DNA of 64,000 bases, taken from assembly GCA_964636865.1 (NCBI GenBank), contig CAZWVJ010000002.1, forward strand, positions 62,001-126,000. The letters run 5' to 3'. The position numbers were made by a program, and so were the translations under genes. The notes below the pieces were generated by a model. It made no database searches. It saw nothing but the letters and a program-made list of their open reading frames with translations, and was not told the origin of the DNA. Of this stretch, positions 8,693 through 16,793 are shown one piece after another; positions within the stretch are counted from its first letter, which is position 1, and every line of letters begins with the position of its first letter. The stretch is from B1SED10-75 sp964636865. GTDB taxonomy: Bacteria; Bacillota; Dethiobacteria; DTU022; PWGO01.

Positions 8693-8791
8693 TTAAACGT
8701 TCATATTATTTTGGCAAGTTATAATAAAATACAGTTTTTCCCCGCTCAATTCTTCTATGTCTTCATAGAGTTCGGCTTCTTTTTCATCCAT
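8693..8791 (-). CDS. Possible 32-residue ORF just upstream of mtaB
   Basis: Short frame MDEKEAELYEDIEELSG... that ends 16 bases before mtaB. The open frame goes on upstream of the ATG for about 14 codons (KKVYITSIPYPEK) with no ATG, GTG or TTG, and looks protein-like. It may be the tail of a decayed small gene, or a small protein starting at the ATG with GGAG only 4 bases upstream. I do not recognise it. Confidence 0.25.
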   Translation of the reverse strand: MDEKEAELYEDIEELSGEKLYFIITCQNNMNV

Positions 8792-8889
8792 CTTCTCCGG
8801 ATAAGGGATAGATGTAATATAAACCTTTTTAATTTAATAATTAAATAAGCATTTATACCAAATAATGGTCTTTTCTTTTAAAAAAAGCA

Positions 8890-9969
8890 TCATTTGCAAG
8901 CCATATCCAGAAGTTCTACCAACTCCAAAACTTCATTGCCCTCGATTTTTAAACTTTCACGGCAAAAAGGGCAGGCAGTAACTAATGCCGAAGCGCCGGG
9001 AAATTCTTGCAAACGACGCATTGCTATCGCCTCAGCTTCCCGGGGAAATGTAAGCTGAAACATCTGGCCACCTCCGCAGCAACGGGAGTTCGCACCTGCC
9101 GGATTCGCTTCATCAAGCTCTACTCCCGGTATCTGCGCCAACAATTGGCGGGGAGCTTCAATATTTTCTTCCACCCTGGCCCAGATGCACGGATCATGAT
9201 ATGTAACAGTATTAATCCCTTCTACTTCCTCGGGCTGGAGCTTTCCACTTTCTATTAATTCCAATAAATAAGTAGTGCTGTCTTTCACATTTACCGGCAA
9301 TTCCACTCCCCATTCCGCATACTTCTTTTTAAAAGTAAGCCAACATTCAGGACAGTTGGTAACAAGGCAGCTTGCACCGCTTTCAGCCAGACGCTTGCAG
9401 TTTTCATCGGCTAACTGGCGAGCCAACTCCGTTTCGCCCCAAATTTCGGCAGGGTAACCGCAGCAATCTTCATTTATGGTCTGATATGAAACACCGGCTT
9501 TATCCAGTAAAGATAAAGTAGCTTTAATAGAGGGAGGGTTGTTAGCCAGGGAAGTACAGCCGCTAAAAAAGACAATTTCCCCATCACCTTTTTCTACTTT
9601 GGGAACATCTTGTTTCATCCCATAAGGACTGCTGTAATTTTTTAAATTAGCGCGATAGGGATCGAGGACTTCTAAATTAAAACCTTGGGAAGCCCCTTCT
9701 CCTCTTACTTTTTGTAATTCTTTATCAAGCTCAAGCTCGGAAAAGGGGCAGAGGGTTTCGCATCCCTTACAACCCACGCAGGCAGACAGGGCAGCATAAT
9801 TGTCTTCCGTCCAGTCCAGTTTTCCCTCCAGTAATAGATAGGCGAGGCGAGCTTTGCCTGCAGGAGACACCGCTTCGCGAGAAAAAACCTGAGTTACGGG
9901 GCACTCACAGCGGCACATATTCGCACATAAAGCACAATTCAGTAGATTTTTAAGGTCTATTTCGGCCAT
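8890..9969 (-). CDS. CCG-domain FeS oxidoreductase (GlcF-like)
   Basis: 359 residues. The N-terminal cluster region has CALCANMCRCECP and CVGCKGCETLCP; two CCG domains carry SGCTS/EDCCGYP/TNCPECW and DPCIWAR/RCCGGG/TACPFC. It is the electron-transfer partner of the flavoprotein gene that precedes it; the two reading frames overlap (9957-9969), a sign of coupled translation. GlcF-type subunits pass electrons from lactate-, glycolate- or glycerol-type dehydrogenases onward. The start ATG follows GGAGGAGG. Confidence 0.9.
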   Translation of the reverse strand: MAEIDLKNLLNCALCANMCRCECPVTQVFSREAVSPAGKARLAYLLLEGKLDWTEDNYAALSACVGCKGCETLCPFSELELDKELQKVRGEGASQGFNLEVLDPYRANLKNYSSPYGMKQDVPKVEKGDGEIVFFSGCTSLANNPPSIKATLSLLDKAGVSYQTINEDCCGYPAEIWGETELARQLADENCKRLAESGASCLVTNCPECWLTFKKKYAEWGVELPVNVKDSTTYLLELIESGKLQPEEVEGINTVTYHDPCIWARVEENIEAPRQLLAQIPGVELDEANPAGANSRCCGGGQMFQLTFPREAEAIAMRRLQEFPGASALVTACPFCRESLKIEGNEVLELVELLDMACK

Positions 9970-11426
9970 TTTTCTGCCTCCTCCATGCCAAGTTTTCCGG
10001 GATTAATAATCCCTTTGGGATCTAATGCATTTTTGATGCTGCGCAGGGCATTTAGCCCCTCTCCATGTTCGCGTTCCATCCACTGGCCGCGGTGCAAACC
10101 CACACCGTGATGATGGCTTATCGCTCCACCTTGGGAAAGGCATGCTTCCATGGCTTCATTCCATAGACGCCGGTAAAAAGCTTCTTTATCTTCATCGGGA
10201 GGAGTCCCCATCGTTGTTATATAAAGGCAAGCGCCTTCAGGATAAACATGGGAATAATGCCCTGAAGCCAGCGCTACACCTTCAATATCTATCATAGCAG
10301 CCTGCATATTCTTATAAATTTCAAAAGCATTGTGCCAGTTGGAAGTAACTTCGATGGTATCGAGCACGGCTCCCTGACGGAACATTTTAGAAGCCAAACT
10401 GACATTAAAACGCCTTTCCAGCCAGTGCTTCACCGGTTCTTCCCCACAATCCACACCGCCGTGTTCCCGAGCCAGGGAAGTGCATATATCATTTTCAGCA
10501 TCCACAATTTTTTCATTTCCTTCTATTAAAAATATCAACATACAACGGTCTTCTGCTTCTTCAGCTTCCGGAAAATGATAACTGGTTTCCACGTAGTCGT
10601 AAAGCCGAACCACGGCGGGACGCGCCCCGGTTCTCATGATCTTGCGGATAGCTTCCAAAGCTACGTCCATAGTATCAAAAGCAAAAGAAGACATAGCTCT
10701 CTTTTCAGGATAAGGCCATATGGTAAGTGTAGCTTCCGTAATTATCCCCAAAGTTCCCTCTGAACCCAATAAAAAGTGGTCCAGGCGAGGCCCTGTGGAA
10801 GTGCGGGGCACATCGCGGCCTTTAATCACTGTTCCATCAGCGAGTACCGCTTCTAAAGACACAACCATGTCTTCAATTTTGCCATAACGGGTGGAAAACT
10901 GCCCCGCAGCGCGGCAAGCCAGCCACCCTCCCACCGAGGAACAGCGTAGGGATTGGGGAAAATGCCCTCCGGTATACCCCCGCCGATTCAAATATTCTTC
11001 GTAAAGAGCGCCATTTAGGCCCGGTTCCACTGTAACCATCTGGTTCTCGCCATCAAGCTTTTTCACCCGGTTCATTTTTTTCATATCCAGAACAATACCG
11101 CCTCGTAAGGCTATAGAACCTCCAAGGGTTCCGGACCCTTCTCCATAAGGAGTTACCGGCACTCCCTTTTCATTCGCCAGTGCCATAATGGCAGAAACCT
11201 CTTCTGTGTTCTCCGGCCAAACAATTAAATCCGGAACAGAAGGGAACTTACCTTCCATAAACCAGATACTGGCCATGGGCCAGAAATCCCGAGATGTGTT
11301 CAAACGATCAATCTCTTTTACCGAAACCCTCTCTTCGTCCACAATTTTTTGCAGCTTAGAAGTCATTTCATGAAGCAAATCGTCAGAAAGGTTTTTTTCT
11401 TGAATTACCGTTCTATTTTCAGCCAC
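9957..11426 (-). CDS. FAD-linked oxidoreductase resembling alkylglycerone-phosphate synthase
   Basis: 489 residues from the GTG at 11426, placed 2 bases after AAAGGAGGAGGAG; an upstream ATG would put that site inside the gene. The FAD_binding_4 domain has GSGTLGGSIALRGGIVLDM and GSEGTLGIITEATLTIWP. The middle, GHFPQSLRCSSVGGWLACRAAGQ, and the C-terminal ISHHHGVGLHRGQW, correspond to diagnostic segments of alkyl-DHAP synthase (ether lipid synthesis) more than to lactate or glycolate dehydrogenases. However, AGPS needs no electron acceptor, while this gene overlaps a CCG-FeS gene. So it is either an AGPS-like dehydrogenase or an ether-lipid enzyme with an unusual partner. Function beyond an FAD oxidoreductase is unsure. 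Confidence 0.85.
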   Translation of the reverse strand: MAENRTVIQEKNLSDDLLHEMTSKLQKIVDEERVSVKEIDRLNTSRDFWPMASIWFMEGKFPSVPDLIVWPENTEEVSAIMALANEKGVPVTPYGEGSGTLGGSIALRGGIVLDMKKMNRVKKLDGENQMVTVEPGLNGALYEEYLNRRGYTGGHFPQSLRCSSVGGWLACRAAGQFSTRYGKIEDMVVSLEAVLADGTVIKGRDVPRTSTGPRLDHFLLGSEGTLGIITEATLTIWPYPEKRAMSSFAFDTMDVALEAIRKIMRTGARPAVVRLYDYVETSYHFPEAEEAEDRCMLIFLIEGNEKIVDAENDICTSLAREHGGVDCGEEPVKHWLERRFNVSLASKMFRQGAVLDTIEVTSNWHNAFEIYKNMQAAMIDIEGVALASGHYSHVYPEGACLYITTMGTPPDEDKEAFYRRLWNEAMEACLSQGGAISHHHGVGLHRGQWMEREHGEGLNALRSIKNALDPKGIINPGKLGMEEAEKWPK

Positions 11427-11465
11427 AACTCCTCCTCCTTTTAACATTATATAATTACGTCAATC

Positions 11466-11494
11466 TGTATATTCTTCCTTAAGTAATAGTTCAA
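11466..11494 (-). promoter_or_regulatory. Promoter for the AGPS-like/FeS operon
   Basis: Minus-strand TTGAAC, 17 bases, TATACA, with a leader of about 33 bases before the GTG start at 11426. Confidence 0.55.
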
Positions 11495-11702
11495 TAAAAA
11501 CACACTTTTCCCCTGCATTGAATGTAATAAGTAAAATTATTAACCATTCAACCAAAAAAATTAAGCATTTAATAAATATCATGTAATTTATAAATTAGGA
11601 AGAAACCGGGAGGTATTTACTGACACCATAAGTCTTGATTAATTCTTATAGTAGCTACTCAGGCATATACTGCTGTGCCAAGCCTTATCTTAACCTAAAT
11701 AG

Positions 11703-13709
11703 TTACTTATTATTTACGTGCAATTTGTCTTCTTCTATCACCCGGAGAAAAACTTTAACTAATGCCGGATCAAATTGTGTGCCGGCGCATCTTTTTACTT
11801 CCTCAATTGCATCTTCAAGGCTTAGTGGCTTTTTATAGGGCCGGCCATTGGTCATTACTTCAAAAGCATCTGCTATAGCAGTAATGCGGGATAATAAGGG
11901 AATTTCATCTCCCTTCAGCCCGCGGGGATAACCCGAGCCATCCCAACGTTCATGATGCCCCAAAATTTCTTCGGCCACATGTTCAAATTGCCCCGTAGCG
12001 CAAGCAATACGATAACCACTTGTAGGATGTTCTTTCATTAACTGCCATTCTTTTTCTGTTAATTTACCTGCTTTTGTAAGCATATCTTCAGGTATATTAA
12101 TCTTTCCGATATCATGCAAAGTAATTAATAATTTTAAGCGGTTAATCTGATTTGTAGAAAGTTTAAGTTTTTTGGCGATTGCCAAAGCCACCTGATGCAT
12201 CCGGCGGGTGTGGGCTTCTGTTTCATAGCTTTTTTCTTCTAAAATTTTAATCAATACATTAATAGCCGCGCTTCCTTTACTGTAATTTTCGGAAAGTTTT
12301 TGGGTATACATATCATTTTCAGCTTCTTTTATGACGTCATTCCAATTTTTCTGGGGGCCAATTTTTACAGCCACTCCCAAAGAAATTGTCACCGGAATAT
12401 CATCAATGTAAACTCCGGCACAAGCATCGCGTATTTTTTGCGATATATATTTAGCTTTCTTTTCTACAGTTTTAGGCATCATAATTATAAATTCATCCCC
12501 ACCCCAACGAGCCACGTAATCTCCCTTACGGCAGTTTTGAAGTAATATCTCAGCCGCCTTTTGAAGAGCTTCATTCCCCCATTTTTGGCCATATTTATCG
12601 TTAATTAATTTCAAACCGTTTACGTCCGCCATGATGAAACTAACAGGGGTTTGAACAGACTCAGAAGCCTCCAGTTGCTCCATTTTTTCTTCCATAAAAT
12701 ACCGGTTATATAAACCCGTAAGGTTGCAACAATAATTCATATAGTGAATTTTTTCTTCTGCCAGTATTTTTCGTTCCTGCATGTTTTGATATAGTTCTTG
12801 TTCCATGCGAAAGCGTTTAATAGTGGATGCAATATGGCGAATATAATGTTCGAGGAGATCTTTATTCTTCAAGCTAACATCTGCAGGCATTATAATGGTC
12901 AAAAAGCCCAAAGGTTCTCTGTCATAAGAAATATTCACATCATATATTTCGCCGGGCATAAGATTTGTCTCAATTTTTTCAAGGATAGGCTTAATAGAAG
13001 TATAATTGTAGTAGCCTTTTTCGAAGAAAGAATTAAATTGCCTCAAGCAGTTTTCATAATTATCTTCTAAGCTTTTTTGATCAACTTCCCAGATAGCACC
13101 TTCCAGTTCGAATCCCAGAATATCAACTGCGCGTGCCAATTCCCCATCGTCACCGGAAACTGCCATGGTAATTGCTTTACTTTTATCTTCATCGGAAATA
13201 ACATTAAGGGCTACAAATTGAGCCCCGGTAAGTTCCCTTATACTATCAGTGAAAAAGTGATAATCCAGTTCTTTTTTAAATAAAAGATCCTGGCATTTAC
13301 CGATATATTCCATTATCTTTTGGGTTTGTTCTTTTTCTATCTTCAATGCAGAAATATCTTTGAATAATAAAGTATAATAATTATTTTCCTCGCTGATAAC
13401 TGTAAGTTCGTACCATTTCCCCAGATTTTCAAAATATATATGGAATACTCCGGGGGTACTTTTTTCGGCTATTTTCCCATATTCCCTTATACATTTGAAA
13501 ATTGAGTTTTCTATTCCTTCGAAGATTTCTGTAGCTTTTTTCCCAATAATTTTATCCGTGCTCAAACCCGCTAGTTGGGTAAAATAATCATCAACCTCTA
13601 AAAAAGTGAAATCATAAATATTTCCTTGCTCATCCAGCTCACCCTTACCATAGGCATACCCGTCTAGTAGGTTCTCTTTAAGGTAACAAGTACCTCCGAT
13701 GTTATTCAT
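11703..13709 (-). CDS. PAS-GGDEF-HD-GYP cyclic-di-GMP turnover protein
   Basis: 668 residues, soluble. Order: PAS-like sensor (about 25-125), a GAF-like or unassigned sensory region (about 135-310), GGDEF domain (about 330-480) and HD-GYP domain (about 495-650). The cyclase site is intact (RWGGDEF) with an RxxD inhibitory site 5 residues before it (RKGD). The phosphodiesterase site is intact too: HDIGK, HHERWDGSGYP and DAFEVM. Both activities are thus possible; which dominates is unknown. Transcription runs from a consensus promoter (13974-14002) through a c-di-GMP-I riboswitch, so the product of its own reaction should feed back on its expression. The start ATG follows AAAGGAGGATAAAGG. Confidence 0.93.
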   Translation of the reverse strand: MNNIGGTCYLKENLLDGYAYGKGELDEQGNIYDFTFLEVDDYFTQLAGLSTDKIIGKKATEIFEGIENSIFKCIREYGKIAEKSTPGVFHIYFENLGKWYELTVISEENNYYTLLFKDISALKIEKEQTQKIMEYIGKCQDLLFKKELDYHFFTDSIRELTGAQFVALNVISDEDKSKAITMAVSGDDGELARAVDILGFELEGAIWEVDQKSLEDNYENCLRQFNSFFEKGYYNYTSIKPILEKIETNLMPGEIYDVNISYDREPLGFLTIIMPADVSLKNKDLLEHYIRHIASTIKRFRMEQELYQNMQERKILAEEKIHYMNYCCNLTGLYNRYFMEEKMEQLEASESVQTPVSFIMADVNGLKLINDKYGQKWGNEALQKAAEILLQNCRKGDYVARWGGDEFIIMMPKTVEKKAKYISQKIRDACAGVYIDDIPVTISLGVAVKIGPQKNWNDVIKEAENDMYTQKLSENYSKGSAAINVLIKILEEKSYETEAHTRRMHQVALAIAKKLKLSTNQINRLKLLITLHDIGKINIPEDMLTKAGKLTEKEWQLMKEHPTSGYRIACATGQFEHVAEEILGHHERWDGSGYPRGLKGDEIPLLSRITAIADAFEVMTNGRPYKKPLSLEDAIEEVKRCAGTQFDPALVKVFLRVIEEDKLHVNNK

Positions 13710-13775
13710 GTGCCTTTATCCTCCTTTTATTTAATGCCGGGATAGAAATGCTACAATTACAGCAAGTCTACCAAT

Positions 13776-13800
13776 AAAAAGCCCTCCTGTGAGGGAGGGA
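13776..13800 (-). terminator. Intrinsic terminator in the riboswitch expression platform
   Basis: On the minus strand CCCTCC, a 6-base loop, GGAGGG, then CTTTTTAT, located between the riboswitch and the GGDEF/HD-GYP start codon. Its 5' side directly follows TTTGTCGGTC, which can pair perfectly with GACCGACAAA at the 5' edge of the riboswitch. Confidence 0.8.
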
Positions 13801-13818
13801 CCGACAAACTTGTAAATA

Positions 13819-13917
13819 GCCTGCTTCGGCAACCTGGCTGTCATAGTCCTCTAGCGGACCTTAGACCCATGGTTTTGCGTCCCTTCCTTTCGGAAGTTTT
13901 GCCTTTGTCGGTCAGGC
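13819..13917 (-). ncRNA. Cyclic-di-GMP-I (GEMM-I) riboswitch
   Basis: The minus strand shows the GEMM-I core: GGCAAAACTTCC, GAAA tetraloop, GGAAGGGACGCAAAACCATGG, then GGTCTAAGGTCC, a second hairpin, and GCCAGGTTGCCGAAGCAGGC. P1 is GCCTG (5' side, 13913-13917) with CAGGC (13819-13823). It lies about 110 bases upstream of the GGDEF/HD-GYP gene and about 50 bases downstream of a consensus promoter, followed by an intrinsic terminator. This is a direct sequence match to the known class; ON or OFF sense is not determined. Confidence 0.93.
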
Positions 13918-13973
13918 ACACAAATAATATTTTTTTTCTATTCAATTTTGAGCCGTTTCTTTAATTACTTAAC

Positions 13974-14002
13974 ATATTAACAGATATTTTCCATTATGTC
14001 AA
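13974..14002 (-). promoter_or_regulatory. Sigma-A promoter of the riboswitch/GGDEF-HD-GYP transcript
   Basis: Minus-strand TTGACA, 17 bases, TAATAT: close to the full consensus. Transcription would start near 13967, about 50 bases before the riboswitch. Confidence 0.8.
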
Positions 14003-14185
14003 ACTTTTGGGAAACTACACTTCAAACTTTTTAATATCTTGCCTATTAACCGGAGGATAAAAAACTAAACACCTATTCCTATATCCCCATACCGAAAATA
14101 AAACCCTTTCATAATAATGGACAATGAATCTTTTTTAAATCCGGGAAGCCTACAATATATTAACAGTTACCCCCCCATAATTACT

Positions 14186-14422
14186 TTAAAGTCTTTCTTG
14201 GACTGTTTCGGGGCGCAACATGGAAAGCACTATATGGCCGCTGTCGGTAATTATAGCTGCCCTGGTCTTTCTCCCGTTGGTAGCATCTATCAAGACACCT
14301 TTTTCCCGGGCCTCATTTATTATCTTTTTGGTAGGCGCCGATTCAGGACTTACTATGGCAATAACCCTATTGATAGAAACATTATTGCCTAAACCGATAT
14401 TAACCAGATTTGCCGTTTCCAA
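14186..14422 (-). CDS. remA: RemA family (DUF370) regulatory protein
   Basis: 78 residues of the RemA family. The signature stretches VNIGLGNNVSINRVIAIVSP, ESAPTKKIINEAREKG, IDATNGRKTRAAIITDSGH and LRPETVQERL match the Bacillus RemA pattern. In B. subtilis RemA is a DNA-binding activator of biofilm matrix and osmoprotection genes. The start is TTG at 14422 after GGGAGGGATTGC. It is usually found by gmk/rpoZ; here it stands directly upstream of the c-di-GMP circuit and divergent from a BCCT osmolyte transporter, which are both plausible targets by analogy. Confidence 0.92.
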   Translation of the reverse strand: METANLVNIGLGNNVSINRVIAIVSPESAPTKKIINEAREKGVLIDATNGRKTRAAIITDSGHIVLSMLRPETVQERL

Positions 14423-14792
14423 GCAATCCCTCCCTAGTATTATTATTTATTTGACATTTCATCCGTTCTTTGAACTCACTTATTTTAATTACACTATTAA
14501 TTTCAGCTAGTATTTCCAGACATTCATCCCTTAAACCTGCCTTTGGTCAAAAATTTTTCTTCACCTTTGTTTAAACAGCTACTTCTTAAAGAACTAATAT
14601 TAATCTTCTAAACCATATATTATTATAATACGCGTTTTTGAAGTGAATTTTGGGCACATAACAAAAGGAAATAGTTTTAGCATATAGAATAATGAAAAGA
14701 ATAAGCACACATTATTAAAATAAGCAAATAGAAATGTGAAATTTTTTTATAAATATTTAACTCACGCGTTTGCAGAAAGGAGAAGCCACAAA
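14423..14792. other. Divergent intergenic region between remA and the BCCT gene
   Basis: 370 AT-rich bases. I see no coding frame and no structured RNA. It must hold the promoters of both divergent genes, but no promoter close to consensus could be picked out. Confidence 0.5.
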
Positions 14793-16418
14793 ATGGACCT
14801 TAAAGACAGCCAGGAAGTAGATGATAGAATAATCCAAAGAAACGTACAAAAATATGGCATTAATCTAAACCCGTATGTTTCTGTAATTACTGCCGTTTTA
14901 GTAATCGCATTCTGCCTGTATGCTCTTTTAAATTTAGAACAAGCCAGTAAGATGTTTCAAATCGCTTATGATTACATTGCCACCAATTTTGATTGGGTAT
15001 TTATTATAAGCAGTAATTTTTTTGTATTGGTATGCCTGTATTTTTCATTATCCCGGCTGGGACAGGTTAGAATCGGTGGTGTAGACTGCAAACCCGAGTT
15101 TTCTAACTTCGCCTGGTACTCCATGTTAATTTCAGCCGGTATGGGCATCGGCCTGATGTTTTGGGCCGTAGGAGAACCTTTAACTCACTTAATGGAAGCG
15201 CCTCCAATTTTTCAAAATGCAGATTCCAGCTATGCCGCCATGGCCACTACTTTTTATCACTGGGGCTTGCACCCCTGGGGCATCTATGCACTGATGGCTT
15301 TGGGCCTGGCATTCTTTGCTTTTAATCGGAGGATGCCCCTATCTTTGCGCTCCATATTTTATCCCCTTTTTAAAGAAAAAGTCTATGGGCCTTTAGGGGA
15401 CGCTATCGACATAATGGCAGTAATATCTGTCTTATTTGGTTTGGCTACTTCCCTGGGGCTTGGAATCCAGCAAATAAACAGCGGTTTAGATTACCTTACC
15501 GGCATAGGCTTTAACGTTTATATTCAAGTGGGCTTAATTGCAGTGATAACCGCAATTGCCATAATATCTATTTTGTCGGGAATCCATAAGGGCATCAGAT
15601 TATTATCTTCTCTCAACATGATCCTGGCAGGCATTTTTATGGTGGTCATCTTCTTATTAGGGCCTACCGCATATATATTAAACCTCTTTTCCAACTCACT
15701 GGGAGTCTACTTCGGCAATATAGTAGAAAATGCTTCATTTATAGCCGTGCAGGGACAAGAATGGCAAAGTGCCTGGACTGTTTTTTACCTGGCCTGGTGG
15801 ATTTCCTGGTCACCTTTTGTGGGCATGTTTATTGCCAGAATTTCCAAAGGCAGAACAGTCAGGGAATTGGTATTGGGGGTACTTCTTGTACCTTCTCTCC
15901 TTTCTTTCTTCTGGCTTTCAGTGTTCGGCGGAACGGCTTTTTCCGTGGACGCCAACCTGGGCGGTGCTTTATTTAACATGGTCCAGGACAATCTACCCAT
16001 TGCCCTTTTCGAGTTAATTAACAACCTAAACATACCTGTTATAGCTGACTTTGCCCGCATAGTAATGTTTATCCTGGCAACGGTACTGGTCATTAATTAT
16101 TTTATCACCTCTTCTGACTCCGGCTCCCTGGTGGTAGATAAGATAACTTCCGGCGGCATAATTGATACCACCAAAATTCAGCGGGTCTTTTGGGCCTGCC
16201 TGGAAGGGCTGGTAGCGGCAACCCTCCTACTCATAGGCGGGGAACAAGCCTTGGAAGCTTTACAAACAGGTGTTATCACCGTTGGACTTCCTTTTGCTAT
16301 AATTCTAACGGTAATGACACTTTCGTTAATTAAAGGCATAGAGGTAGCTTACGAAAGGCAAATGACTATTCAAGACCGGCGTAAGTTTGAGAAAATCATT
16401 CAAAAATTTCACAAGTAG
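14793..16418 (+). CDS. BCCT-family transporter (glycine betaine/choline/carnitine type)
   Basis: 541 residues from the ATG at 14793, preceded by GAAAGGAG; an upstream GTG at 14736 has no ribosome site. About 12 membrane segments. Family signatures: AGMGIGLMFWAVGEPLTH in the TM3 region and WWISWSPFVGMFIARISKGR in TM8. These secondary transporters bring in betaine or related trimethylammonium compounds with Na+ or H+, for osmoprotection or as a methyl source. Charged termini fit an osmosensing type. The substrate cannot be fixed from sequence. Confidence 0.92.
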   Translation: MDLKDSQEVDDRIIQRNVQKYGINLNPYVSVITAVLVIAFCLYALLNLEQASKMFQIAYDYIATNFDWVFIISSNFFVLVCLYFSLSRLGQVRIGGVDCKPEFSNFAWYSMLISAGMGIGLMFWAVGEPLTHLMEAPPIFQNADSSYAAMATTFYHWGLHPWGIYALMALGLAFFAFNRRMPLSLRSIFYPLFKEKVYGPLGDAIDIMAVISVLFGLATSLGLGIQQINSGLDYLTGIGFNVYIQVGLIAVITAIAIISILSGIHKGIRLLSSLNMILAGIFMVVIFLLGPTAYILNLFSNSLGVYFGNIVENASFIAVQGQEWQSAWTVFYLAWWISWSPFVGMFIARISKGRTVRELVLGVLLVPSLLSFFWLSVFGGTAFSVDANLGGALFNMVQDNLPIALFELINNLNIPVIADFARIVMFILATVLVINYFITSSDSGSLVVDKITSGGIIDTTKIQRVFWACLEGLVAATLLLIGGEQALEALQTGVITVGLPFAIILTVMTLSLIKGIEVAYERQMTIQDRRKFEKIIQKFHK

Positions 16419-16462
16419 TTCCCATGTATTCAAGCAAAAAAAGAAAGGAACTTTTTACATAC

Positions 16463-16491
16463 TTGCTTAGAGATAATATATATAATATAAT
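16463..16491 (+). promoter_or_regulatory. Promoter of tRNA-Pro
   Basis: TTGCTT, 17 bases, TATAAT, ending 10 bases before the tRNA. An overlapping choice (TTTACA at 16454-16459 with TATATA) is also possible. Confidence 0.6.
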
Positions 16492-16501
16492 TAAATTGTA
16501 A

Positions 16502-16578
16502 CGGGGCGTGGCGTAGCTTGGTAGCGCGCTTGACTGGGGGTCAAGAGGTCGTGGGTTCAAATCCCACCGCTCCGACCA
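16502..16578 (+). tRNA. tRNA-Pro (anticodon GGG)
   Basis: 77 bases with an encoded CCA end. The acceptor arm CGGGGCG pairs with CGCTCCG, the anticodon stem is CTTGA/TCAAG with loop CTGGGGG (anticodon GGG, G37), and the T arm is GTGGG-TTCAAAT-CCCAC. It reads CCC/CCU codons. A terminator follows at once, so it is a single-gene unit. Confidence 0.97.
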
Positions 16579-16583
16579 AGATA

Positions 16584-16617
16584 AACCCCACTGATAGCAG
16601 GTTTTCAGTGGGGTTTT
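16584..16617 (+). terminator. Terminator of the tRNA-Pro unit
   Basis: AACCCCACTGA paired with TCAGTGGGGTT, followed by TTATTTTG. Confidence 0.85.
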
Positions 16618-16705
16618 ATTTTGTAGCCAAACCCGCTAAATTTCGAAACTATGGAAAGCATTATTTGGTAATAATTATTACATCTCTGATTACAGTATAT
16701 GTGTC

Positions 16706-16735
16706 TTGTAATTTAATTCAATAATATGGTATTAT
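16706..16735 (+). promoter_or_regulatory. Possible promoter of the diguanylate cyclase gene
   Basis: TTGTAA, 18 bases, TATTAT, about 59 bases before the start codon at 16794. Confidence 0.4.
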
Positions 16736-16793
16736 CACCTTACCAAAGGACAAATCTCTTTCTTACTGGAAGAATAAACGGAGGAAAAATTTT

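Noticed and set aside
14117..14510. Plus-strand frames opposite remA
   Set aside because: Antisense to a RemA protein with clear family sequence.
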